Shown here in pieces: positions 1 to 5,440 of a stretch of 5,440 bases of DNA. The stretch spans positions 1 to 5,440 of the forward strand of contig JAIXQV010000219.1 of assembly GCA_027485535.1 (NCBI GenBank). Reading direction: 5' to 3'. Below the pieces are notes generated by a model that saw nothing but the letters and a program-made list of their open reading frames with translations, ran no database searches and was not told the origin of the DNA. A program made the translations under genes and the position numbers. The first letter of the stretch is position 1. Each line of letters starts with the position of its first letter. Source of the stretch: Oxalobacteraceae bacterium. GTDB taxonomy: Bacteria > Pseudomonadota > Gammaproteobacteria > Burkholderiales > Burkholderiaceae_D.

Positions 1-1344
1 ATCGGCGGTGCTGGCAATGATGTATTAGCCGGTGGCGCAGGCGCCGATATTTTTGAGGGTGGAATTGGCGACGATTATTACGCCGACTTTTCGGCCGCAG
101 AAGGTGATTATGTGATTGAGGCGCCGTCGCAAGGGAACGACACGCTGCGACTGGTGTTTGATGAGGAAGATACGACAGACGGTCGCTCCTTTAATCTGGG
201 CACCAACGGTCGCTTGGGGCTTGAGAATGTGGAGCTCGGTGGCAAGGGCAATTTTGATGTTTTCGGTAACGGTCTAAATAATCATCTCGTTGGCAATGCC
301 GATGACAATCGGCTGTCCGGACTCGCTGGTCGCGACCTTTTACGTCCCGGCGGTGGCGACGATGTCTTGCTGGGTGGTGGGGGCGATGACGCCTATGAGC
401 TGTTTTGCTACTGGGAAGATAGCCGCCTGTATGCCAATCGGAACAATGTCGAGATTATCGACCCGCTAGGCTCGGATAAAATCTTCCTTAACTTCTTCTG
501 GGGTGGCGATGAAAACCGCAGCTACGATCCGAATACGATGCTGATTGATTATCTGCGCGGTTTTCGGGCGACCATGTCTGGCGACGGTGAAGATGTTGAT
601 ACGGTGCTTGAAATTAACTCAGCGCTGAACTCTCAGAAAGTGACCGTAGAACCAGGGGGGGACGGCTGGTTTGGGATTGAATCGCTGGAAATCTTCGCCC
701 AATCGGTGGATCAAGCAGATGAAGACGCCGTTTGGAAGTATGCCTTTCTGAGTGACAACGACGCCTTCGATATTACGGATCGTGGTGTTCTGCACGTTGC
801 CAATACATTCAGAGAAACTTATCTAGACGGTACCGACTACAGCGACATTATTATGGGCAGTATTGCTGAAGAAACGATTTATGGTGGTGACGGACAAGAT
901 TTCTTGTATGGGAATGCCGCTGACGATCACTTCGAGTTTGACAGTGACATGCTTGCCCCGTCGTCGTATGTCGTGGATTTCGAGAAATATTTGCCGACGC
1001 TGGTAGAAAAACTCAACAACGAAGGCGTGACTGATACGTATGCCCTGGCTTCCGCAGATGCAATTTTCGATTTTCAGCACTCATCCCACAGCTTCCATCA
1101 TGACTCTATTGAATTCAACATTGGGCGCCTGGAAACCTTCGACCAGGTTAATTCAATCGATGCACAGACCGACAAGTATGCTCTAGATACCGATCTCTAC
1201 CTTTACATCGTCCGCGATTGGGATAACTCGGTCAACGCCATTTATCTGGATGATCAAACCGCTGCAAATGAGGATTATTCAATCATCGTGTTTGGGGATT
1301 GGTTAGATATCAGTCGCATTTATATACCCGAAGCTATTTTTTAG
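1..1344 (+). CDS. RTX-repeat (hemolysin-type calcium-binding) protein, C-terminal part
   Basis: The frame is open from the first base and ends at TAG 1342-1344, followed at once by a second TAG. At least 447 residues are visible; the true start lies upstream. The GTG at 112 is internal, because RTX repeats precede it. Glycine/aspartate nonapeptide repeats of the GGxGxDxLx type occur in three blocks: residues 2-27 (GGAGNDVLAGGAGADIF), about 88-135 (including GGGDDVLLGGGGDDAYEL) and a more degenerate block about 275-312 (YGGDGQDFLYGNAADD). In this family such repeats form calcium-bound beta-rolls on proteins exported by type I secretion, whose signal is C-terminal and uncleaved. Here the C-terminus is acidic and ends in a hydrophobic stretch (IYIPEAIF), which fits but does not prove export. 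No enzymatic domain is recognisable, so toxin, adhesin, hydrolase or S-layer roles remain open. The segment between repeat blocks 2 and 3 and the last 135 residues are unassigned. Base composition looks more AT-rich than cysD or cysQ. Confidence 0.85.
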   Translation: MGGAGNDVLAGGAGADIFEGGIGDDYYADFSAAEGDYVIEAPSQGNDTLRLVFDEEDTTDGRSFNLGTNGRLGLENVELGGKGNFDVFGNGLNNHLVGNADDNRLSGLAGRDLLRPGGGDDVLLGGGGDDAYELFCYWEDSRLYANRNNVEIIDPLGSDKIFLNFFWGGDENRSYDPNTMLIDYLRGFRATMSGDGEDVDTVLEINSALNSQKVTVEPGGDGWFGIESLEIFAQSVDQADEDAVWKYAFLSDNDAFDITDRGVLHVANTFRETYLDGTDYSDIIMGSIAEETIYGGDGQDFLYGNAADDHFEFDSDMLAPSSYVVDFEKYLPTLVEKLNNEGVTDTYALASADAIFDFQHSSHSFHHDSIEFNIGRLETFDQVNSIDAQTDKYALDTDLYLYIVRDWDNSVNAIYLDDQTAANEDYSIIVFGDWLDISRIYIPEAIF

Positions 1345-3237
1345 TAGATGATTGATATCCACCAGCGCGGCTTCAACACCGCGCTGGGCGGTGTCAACGA
1401 CCAACTCGGGACTAAGTGGCGCTTCATACGGGCTGTTGATACCCGTCATATTCGGCAGCTGGCCTGAGCGGGCTTTTTTATACAGCCCCTTAGGATCGCG
1501 CTGCTCGCACACGGCAAGCGGTGTATCGACAAACACCTCGATAAAATTGTCTGCACCGATCAGCTCGCGTGCCATTTGCCGCTCTGCACGGAAGGGGCTG
1601 ATGAACGCGGTCATCACGATCAAACCGGCATCCATCATCAGCTTCGCCACCTCCGCCACACGGCGAATGTTCTCTACGCGGTCGGCATCAGTAAAGCCAA
1701 GATCTTTATTCAGGCCTTGGCGCACATTATCGCCATCCAGAATATAAGTGCGCCGACCTTCTGCATGCAGTGCTTTTTCTAGCGCATTGGCAATCGTTGA
1801 TTTGCCGGAGCCAGACAAACCGGTAAACCAGATCACTTTGCCTTGATGACCATTTAAACGCTCACGATCTTCACGCGTGACCGATAGCGCCTGCCGGTGC
1901 ACATTCTGCGCACGACGCAGATTGTGACGAATCATGCCCGCCGCGACTGTGGCATGGGTGAATTTATCGACCAGTATGAACCCACCTAAGTGGCTGGACT
2001 CGGCATACGGTGCAAACACCAAGGGCTTGGTGAGCGCGATATTGGCGACCGCAATATCATTCAAGGCCAGCTGCCGGCAAGGCTGCTGGGTTTGGGTATT
2101 CACATCGACCCGATACTTCAGCGCAGTCAGGCTGGCGTTGGCCCATTGATTCGCCAGTTTTAGCTCGTAGCTGCGGCCGATCAAACCCGGCTCTTCATGC
2201 ATCCATACCAGCGTGGCTTCGAACTGATCGGTCATTTCCAAGGGCTTGTCGGCCAATGCGATGACGTCACCGCGCGAAGCATCAATCTCGCGATCAAGCA
2301 CCAGCGTTACCGCATCACCAGTACTTGCTACTGGCAGATCGCCATCGGCAGTGACCAGTCTTTGCACCACCGCGGTTTGGCCAGAGCGTGTGACCCGAAC
2401 CGCATCACCGGTTGCCATCTGGCCTGACACCACGGTACCACTCAGGCCACGGAAATCTGCATCAGGGCGATTCACCCACTGCACCGGGAAAACCGTTTTA
2501 TCGAAGCTGGTGGGACGAATATCTATCGTTTCCAGACAAGCCATCAAGGTCGGGCCGCGATACCACGGCGTGTGCGCAGAGCGCTGCGTGATGTTGTCAC
2601 CCGCGAGTGCGGAGATGGGTATGGTGGTGACACTATCAAAGCCAAGCGCCTCTGCCATAGAAGAAAAATCGGCGCTAATCGTCTCGCATACCTGGCTGTT
2701 GTAGCCCACCAGATCCATTTTATTCACAGCCAGAATAATGTGCCGTATACCTACCAGCGACACCAGATAAGCATGACGGCGGGTTTGTGTTTGCACACCG
2801 TGCCGCGCATCAACCAGTAGTACTGCTACGTCTGCGGTCGAGGCACCGGTGACCATGTTGCGCGTGTATTGTTCATGGCCCGGTGTATCAGCAACAATGA
2901 ACTTGCGCCTCGGCGTAGAAAAAAACCGATACGCGACATCAATCGTGATGCCTTGCTCACGCTCTGCCGCAAGGCCATCCACCAGCAAAGCAAAATCAAT
3001 CTCGCCCCCTTGGGTGCCGTGACGCTTGGAGTCGAGCTGTAATGCACTCAGCTGATCGTCAAATACCTGACGTGATTCCCACAGCAGACGACCGATCAGG
3101 GTGCTCTTTCCATCATCGACACTGCCGCAGGTAATGAACCGAAGTAAATCTTGCTGAGACTGCTGCGCAATCCATTCGCTGACTGAATTGACCTGAGTCA
3201 GTGTCGCAGTGGGTAGGGTTTTTTTTGAGCGCGGCAT
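1303..3237 (-). CDS. cysNC: Bifunctional sulfate adenylyltransferase GTPase subunit / adenylylsulfate kinase (CysN-CysC fusion)
   Basis: This 644-residue protein joins the regulatory GTPase of ATP sulfurylase to APS kinase. The CysN half couples GTP hydrolysis to APS formation by CysD; the CysC half converts APS plus ATP to PAPS in the cytoplasm. GTPase motifs are intact: P-loop GSVDDGKST (38-46), switch I region GITID (96-100), DTPGHEQYTRNM (117-128), NKMD (172-175) and SAL (209-211). EF-Tu-like beta-barrel domains follow at about 245-440. A linker near 445-465 leads to the kinase, with P-loop GLSGSGKST (473-481), DGDNVR (501-506), FISPFRAER (545-553, containing the serine that is the phosphoenzyme residue in the family) and GLYKKARSG (584-592). 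Length matches known CysNC/NodQ fusions; E. coli has two separate proteins. The ATG overlaps the cysD stop by one base and has a strong Shine-Dalgarno, so translation is probably coupled. The last 12 residues and the stop overlap the convergent RTX gene. An A8 run lies at codons 4-7. Confidence 0.97.
   Translation of the reverse strand: MPRSKKTLPTATLTQVNSVSEWIAQQSQQDLLRFITCGSVDDGKSTLIGRLLWESRQVFDDQLSALQLDSKRHGTQGGEIDFALLVDGLAAEREQGITIDVAYRFFSTPRRKFIVADTPGHEQYTRNMVTGASTADVAVLLVDARHGVQTQTRRHAYLVSLVGIRHIILAVNKMDLVGYNSQVCETISADFSSMAEALGFDSVTTIPISALAGDNITQRSAHTPWYRGPTLMACLETIDIRPTSFDKTVFPVQWVNRPDADFRGLSGTVVSGQMATGDAVRVTRSGQTAVVQRLVTADGDLPVASTGDAVTLVLDREIDASRGDVIALADKPLEMTDQFEATLVWMHEEPGLIGRSYELKLANQWANASLTALKYRVDVNTQTQQPCRQLALNDIAVANIALTKPLVFAPYAESSHLGGFILVDKFTHATVAAGMIRHNLRRAQNVHRQALSVTREDRERLNGHQGKVIWFTGLSGSGKSTIANALEKALHAEGRRTYILDGDNVRQGLNKDLGFTDADRVENIRRVAEVAKLMMDAGLIVMTAFISPFRAERQMARELIGADNFIEVFVDTPLAVCEQRDPKGLYKKARSGQLPNMTGINSPYEAPLSPELVVDTAQRGVEAALVDINHLLKNSFGYINATDI
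1306..1359. repeat. Imperfect inverted repeat spanning the convergent stops
   Basis: GATATCAGTC (1306-1315) and GATTGATATC (1350-1359) can pair over ten positions with one G-T pair, enclosing 34 bases that hold the RTX stop codons and the T6 run. The arms sit within the overlapping ends of the RTX gene and cysNC, so they are also coding. A role in 3'-end formation is possible but not shown; the long loop makes it a weak structure. Confidence 0.4.
1362..1387. repeat. GC-rich stem-loop just beyond the RTX stop, within cysNC
   Basis: CCAGCGCGG (1362-1370) and CCGCGCTGG (1379-1387) form a perfect nine-base-pair stem with an eight-base loop, beginning 17 bases after the RTX stop. An overlapping alternative hairpin, ACACCGC (1376-1382) with GCGGTGT (1388-1394), would exclude it. 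Neither strand has a following T-tract, so it is not a standard intrinsic terminator. It codes for part of the CysNC C-terminus (GVEAALV), so it may be fortuitous; it could protect or delimit the RTX transcript. Confidence 0.35.
3219..3226 (-). repeat. A8 homopolymer in the start of cysNC
   Basis: The minus strand has eight A bases in codons 4-7 of cysNC (Ser-Lys-Lys-Thr). Runs of this length are known to favour polymerase or ribosome slippage. The reading frame shown is intact, because the GTPase domain follows in frame from residue 33. Confidence 0.8.
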
Positions 3238-4694
3238 TAGAAATAACCTTCCTGCTTTTTCTTTTCCATTGAGCCGGCGGTATCGGTATCGATTTTGCGA
3301 CCCTCGCGCTCCGACTGGCGGGCGTTGATAGTTTCGAGCAAAATGTCTTCTAGCGTTTCAGCCTCAGATTCCACTGCGCCGGTGAGCGGATAACAACCCA
3401 AGGTACGAAACCGTACCTTGCGAATTTGAATATCTTCACCCGGTAGCAATCGGCAGCGCTCGTCATCCACCAGCATAATCATTTCCGGTCGCACCACCAC
3501 CGGGCGTGGCTTGGCGAAATACAGCGGCACCATCGGAATATTTTCTTGGTAGATGTATTGCCAGATATCGAGCTCAGTCCAATTCGATAGTGGAAATACG
3601 CGAATACTCTCGCCGGCATTTTTACGCGTGTTATACAAATGCCAAAGTTCTGGACGCTGATTTTTAGGGTCCCAGCGATGGGTGTTGGTACGAAATGAAA
3701 ATACGCGCTCCTTGGCGCGCGATTTCTCTTCATCGCGTCGGGCACCACCAAACACGACATCAAATTTGTAGTGGTCCAGTGCCTGTTTCAAGCCTTCGGT
3801 TTTGGTGATATCGGTGTGCAGTGCTGAGCCGTGATCAAACGGATTAATGTTTTTATCGATGGCCGCGGGGTTGGTATGCAGCAGCAATTTCATGCCGCTG
3901 GCTTTCGCCATGAAATCTCGGAACAGGTACATCTCCTGAAACTTCCAACGGGTATCGATGTGCAGCAGCGGGAATGGCGGCGGCGCCGGAAAAAAAGCCT
4001 TACGCGCTAAATGCAGCATGACCCCGCTGTCTTTGCCGATGGAGTACATCATCACCGGGTTTTCTGATTCGGCCACCGCCTCGCGGATGATCTGAATACT
4101 TTCTGCTTCAAGACGTTTCAGGTTGGGCGACACCGGTAGCTCAGTGCGCGCATGAAAGCCTAGTTTCAAATCCGGCGGCAGCACGGCTTGGTTGGCCTGC
4201 GGACAAAGCGCAATCTCAGCGCTGCCTTGCATCTCGCGTAGATGGCGCACCAAGGCCGCGTGCGGGAACGCCGCGATAGCTTTGCCGATATGGCGCTGCA
4301 ATTCACGCACCGCCTGCTGAATCGCAGCACTGTCTTCCCCCGAAAGCGGCACCCAGAATCGCGCGCCGCGCGCGTCATTGGCATGCAGGCAGGGGCGACC
4401 ATTCGGCAGCGGACTCAGCTGCAACAACAGCACCCGGTCGCGCCGTTGGCGAGCGCGCTCCATCGCCCATTGCAGCACCAGCCGGTTGGGGCGGCGATCG
4501 AACTCGTCGCGCAGATCAGCTTCTTCTAGTGCTTGCGGCAGCAAATCCAAGGCGTTGATGCGCCGCTCGGCGGTGCGCTTGGTATCCGCCTCGCCAAGCT
4601 GCTGCAGATGCGCAAAAGCGCGCTCGGTATCCCAGACCACGGGGGCATCAAGGCCGAGTAATGCGGGGTCAAGTGCTGTCGCAGAGTGATTCAT
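3237..4694 (-). CDS. cysD: Sulfate adenylyltransferase catalytic subunit CysD with unusual N-terminal extension
   Basis: CysD is the ATP-sulfurylase catalytic subunit, making APS and pyrophosphate from sulfate and ATP in complex with CysN. The core (about 188-485) aligns almost end to end with 302-residue E. coli CysD: LKRLEAESIQIIREA (192-206), the PP-loop SIGKDS (218-223), NPFDHGSALHTD (284-295), GGARRDEEKSRAKER (316-330), PLSNWTELDIWQYI (368-381), and the conserved tail AGSMEKKKQEGYF. Ahead of it lie about 188 extra residues that I do not recognise (separate entry). ATG 4694 is chosen because it is the first start after an in-frame stop in the intergenic region; it has no clear Shine-Dalgarno. 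The later in-frame Met codons (78, 154) also lie in the extension, and a GTG at 4131-4133 could start a core-only protein but also lacks a ribosome site. Arg249 sits in the DTxWKF loop where E. coli has Gly. The gene is first in the operon with cysNC and divergent from cysQ. Confidence 0.95.
   Translation of the reverse strand: MNHSATALDPALLGLDAPVVWDTERAFAHLQQLGEADTKRTAERRINALDLLPQALEEADLRDEFDRRPNRLVLQWAMERARQRRDRVLLLQLSPLPNGRPCLHANDARGARFWVPLSGEDSAAIQQAVRELQRHIGKAIAAFPHAALVRHLREMQGSAEIALCPQANQAVLPPDLKLGFHARTELPVSPNLKRLEAESIQIIREAVAESENPVMMYSIGKDSGVMLHLARKAFFPAPPPFPLLHIDTRWKFQEMYLFRDFMAKASGMKLLLHTNPAAIDKNINPFDHGSALHTDITKTEGLKQALDHYKFDVVFGGARRDEEKSRAKERVFSFRTNTHRWDPKNQRPELWHLYNTRKNAGESIRVFPLSNWTELDIWQYIYQENIPMVPLYFAKPRPVVVRPEMIMLVDDERCRLLPGEDIQIRKVRFRTLGCYPLTGAVESEAETLEDILLETINARQSEREGRKIDTDTAGSMEKKKQEGYF
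3247..3253 (-). promoter_or_regulatory. Shine-Dalgarno for cysNC inside the cysD 3' end
   Basis: On the minus strand AGGAAGG ends 9 bases before the cysNC ATG. It lies in the last codons of cysD (QEGYF), and the cysD TAA shares its final A with the cysNC ATG (TAATG). This arrangement supports the start chosen for cysNC and suggests translational coupling, which would keep the two ATP-sulfurylase subunits in step. Confidence 0.85.
4131..4694 (-). other. N-terminal extension of CysD, about 188 residues, unrecognised domain
   Basis: This is the part of cysD upstream of the conserved catalytic core. It runs without a stop and reads like real protein: mainly charged amphipathic helix by eye at 22-66 and 70-86, a hydrophobic strand-like VLLLQLS (88-94), a possible beta-hairpin around 99-117, then helix-like 121-155, and a Pro/Leu-rich connector (172-190) into the core. 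It is rich in Arg, Leu, Ala and Gln, with cysteines at 102 and 164. There is no signal peptide, transmembrane segment, P-loop or PAPS-binding loop that I can see. Base composition is high in GC, about 63% in one 60-base line counted by hand. I cannot name the domain. It might be a lineage-specific regulatory or partner-binding domain. Confidence 0.8.
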
Positions 4695-4764
4695 TGGGAT
4701 TTTATTTCGACTTAATTGGCCGTTTGCTGTAGCATTTGCGGATTAAATCATAAAAAACTGCAAA
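4695..4764. promoter_or_regulatory. Divergent cysD / cysQ promoter region
   Basis: These 70 bases separate the divergent starts of cysD and cysQ and are about 34% GC (24 of 70 by count), far below the flanking genes. Both promoters probably lie here or extend slightly into the first codons. It contains a direct repeat TTTGC (4723-4727 and 4735-4739) and an imperfect inverted pair GCATTTGC (4732-4739) / GCAAAATGC (4760-4768). In other proteobacteria sulfate-assimilation promoters are activated by the LysR-type protein CysB, whose sites are too loosely conserved for me to call one. Neither gene shows a good Shine-Dalgarno. Confidence 0.7.
4747..4752 (-). promoter_or_regulatory. Possible -10 element for cysDNC (TATGAT)
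   Basis: On the minus strand TATGAT matches the sigma-70 -10 consensus at five of six positions and would give a leader of roughly 45 bases before the cysD ATG. The best -35 (TTGTCG, four of six) is only 15 bases upstream and lies inside the first cysQ codons, so a core promoter alone would be weak. A weak -35 is common at activator-dependent promoters. No equally good candidate was found for cysQ. Confidence 0.25.
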
Positions 4765-5440
4765 ATGCGACAAGATCATTACCTGGCCCTTATTCCCGCT
4801 TTGCTACCGATTGCGCGGCAGGCGGGCGACGCCATCATGGCGGTGTATGCGGCGGGCGAGTCCGCGGTTGCCCAAAAAGCCGACCACAGCCCGGTGACCG
4901 CCGCCGACCATGCGGCGCATCGGGTGCTGGCAGCGCAGCTTCAGCCGCTGCTGCCCAATTGCCCGGTGGTGTCGGAGGAAGACTCAGCCTCTCACGCGCA
5001 ACGACAAAGCACCGGCCGGTTCTGGTTGATTGACCCGCTCGACGGCACTAAAGAGTTCATCGCGCGCAATGGCGAGTTCACTGTGAACATTGCGCTGATC
5101 GAAGATGGCCGCAGTGTGCTGGGCGTGGTGTTTGCGCCCGCCAGCGGCGAGTTGTATTGGGGCGGGCACGGCTTGGGCGCCTTCTGTCAGCGGGGGGGTG
5201 AAACGAGCGCGATAGCAACTGCATCGGTATCTTCAACTGCACCCGCAACTTCATCTGCAACTTCATCTGCAACTGCATCTTCAACTACATCTTCAACTAC
5301 ATCCGCATCTGCAACTCCGTCTGAAACTGCATCTGCATCTCCTCAATCGGCTGAGGTATGTCGCGTGGTGGTCAGCCGCAGTCATCTGGATGCTGAAACC
5401 CAAGCCTTCATTGATCGTTTAGCGCCAGTGCGTTTGGTGC
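4765..5440 (+). CDS. cysQ: 3'(2'),5'-bisphosphate nucleotidase CysQ, 5' part, with repeat insertion
   Basis: CysQ hydrolyses PAP (adenosine 3',5'-bisphosphate) to AMP and phosphate, relieving inhibition caused by the by-product of PAPS use; it is a magnesium-dependent inositol-monophosphatase-family enzyme. ATG 4765 opens a frame that runs off the window after 225 complete codons. Visible motifs: AGDAIMAVY (20-28), KADHSPVTAADHAAH (38-52), the metal-binding SEED (70-73) and DPLDGTKEF (90-98), then RNGEFTVNIALIEDG (101-115) and GVVFAP (120-125). The next conserved block, VVVSRSH (201-207), is reached only after an Ala/Ser/Thr-rich stretch of about 50 residues (147-196); E. coli has roughly 20 unrelated residues there. 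The frame stays open on both sides and family motifs resume, so this is an in-frame insertion rather than a break. The C-terminal WDTAAGHA-type metal site would lie beyond the window. No convincing Shine-Dalgarno precedes the ATG. The gene is divergent from cysD, fitting a shared role in the PAPS cycle. Confidence 0.93.
   Translation, partial: MRQDHYLALIPALLPIARQAGDAIMAVYAAGESAVAQKADHSPVTAADHAAHRVLAAQLQPLLPNCPVVSEEDSASHAQRQSTGRFWLIDPLDGTKEFIARNGEFTVNIALIEDGRSVLGVVFAPASGELYWGGHGLGAFCQRGGETSAIATASVSSTAPATSSATSSATASSTTSSTTSASATPSETASASPQSAEVCRVVVSRSHLDAETQAFIDRLAPVRLV
5192..5198 (+). repeat. G7 homopolymer in cysQ, just before the hexamer repeat
   Basis: Seven consecutive G bases lie at cysQ codons 143-145 (residues RGG), about 16 bases before the hexanucleotide array. 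A one-base slip here would put the rest of the gene out of frame. In this sequence the frame is intact, since VVVSRSH is reached downstream. Confidence 0.8.
5215..5340 (+). repeat. Hexanucleotide tandem repeat inside cysQ (21 degenerate units)
   Basis: Counting from 5215, exactly 21 six-base units fit the loose consensus (g/t/a)ca(a/t)ct, mostly gcaact, gcatct, tcatct and tcaact. Two stretches are recent-looking 12-base duplications: gcaacttcatct twice at 5245-5268, and tcaactacatct followed by a one-base variant at 5281-5304. Each unit encodes two residues drawn mainly from Ala, Ser and Thr (AT, AS, ST, TS, SS). The plus strand is almost free of G here, unlike the GC-rich gene around it. Gains or losses of whole units keep the cysQ frame. 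The pattern suggests growth by replication slippage. Confidence 0.95.

Noticed and set aside
112..114. GTG as the start of the RTX gene
   Set aside because: The frame is open upstream to base 1 and that part encodes clear RTX nonapeptides, so the gene starts outside the window.
1337..1342. T6 run as an intrinsic terminator of the RTX gene
   Set aside because: It lies before the stop codon and has no GC-rich hairpin directly in front of it.
1352..2820. Several plus-strand open frames of 68-152 codons opposite cysNC
   Set aside because: They lie antisense to strongly conserved cysNC sequence, have no recognisable motifs and look like by-products of its codon use.
4131..4694. CysD extension as a sulfotransferase or second APS kinase
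   Set aside because: No P-loop, PAPS-binding loop or other nucleotide-binding signature is visible in these residues.
4716..5033. Plus-strand reading frame overlapping the start of cysQ
   Set aside because: It runs in another frame through the GC-rich cysQ coding region and lacks family motifs, whereas the cysQ frame carries SEED and DPLDGTKEF.
5078..5284. Minus-strand frame with a Met/Gln/Leu/Lys-rich start
   Set aside because: It is the reverse reading of the hexamer array and cysQ; the periodic start reflects the repeat only.
5215..5340. Repeat array as a CRISPR
   Set aside because: Units are six bases long, directly adjacent and without spacers; they keep a coding frame.
5203..5352. 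cysQ as a pseudogene broken by the repeat
   Set aside because: The frame remains open and conserved CysQ sequence (VVVSRSH) resumes in the same frame, so it is an in-frame insertion as far as the window shows.

Overview
The window looks like chromosomal DNA from a medium-GC Gram-negative bacterium, most likely a gammaproteobacterium. This rests on close resemblance of the sulfate-activation proteins to enterobacterial and pseudomonad CysD, CysN, CysC and CysQ (compared from memory, not searched) and on the neighbouring RTX-type protein, a family common in aquatic proteobacteria. It is nearly saturated with genes. There are four real coding regions, two of them cut by the window edges, and no RNA gene, insertion sequence or CRISPR array was seen.

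Layout: (1) 1-1344, plus strand, is the 3' part of a gene for a large acidic calcium-binding RTX-repeat protein, probably secreted. (2) 1303-3237, minus strand, is cysNC, a fused ATP-sulfurylase GTPase subunit and APS kinase; its last 42 bases overlap the end of the RTX gene tail to tail. (3) 3237-4694, minus strand, is cysD, the ATP-sulfurylase catalytic subunit, upstream of cysNC in the same operon with a one-base TAATG overlap. (4) 4695-4764 is an AT-rich divergent promoter region. (5) 4765 to the window end, plus strand, is cysQ, the PAP phosphatase, open at its 3' end.

How the genes work together: CysD with the CysN half makes APS from sulfate and ATP, the GTPase driving the reaction. 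The CysC half phosphorylates APS to PAPS. CysQ removes the PAP left when PAPS is used by a reductase or sulfotransferase. Supply and clean-up of the PAPS cycle are thus divergently arranged around one 70-bp control region. The RTX gene has no evident functional link.

Two features stand out. CysD carries an in-frame N-terminal extension of about 188 residues that I do not recognise, on an otherwise normal catalytic core of about 298 residues. CysQ is interrupted by 21 tandem degenerate hexanucleotides (5215-5340) that encode an Ala/Ser/Thr-rich stretch between two conserved parts of the enzyme. Both are read directly from the sequence; their function is unknown.
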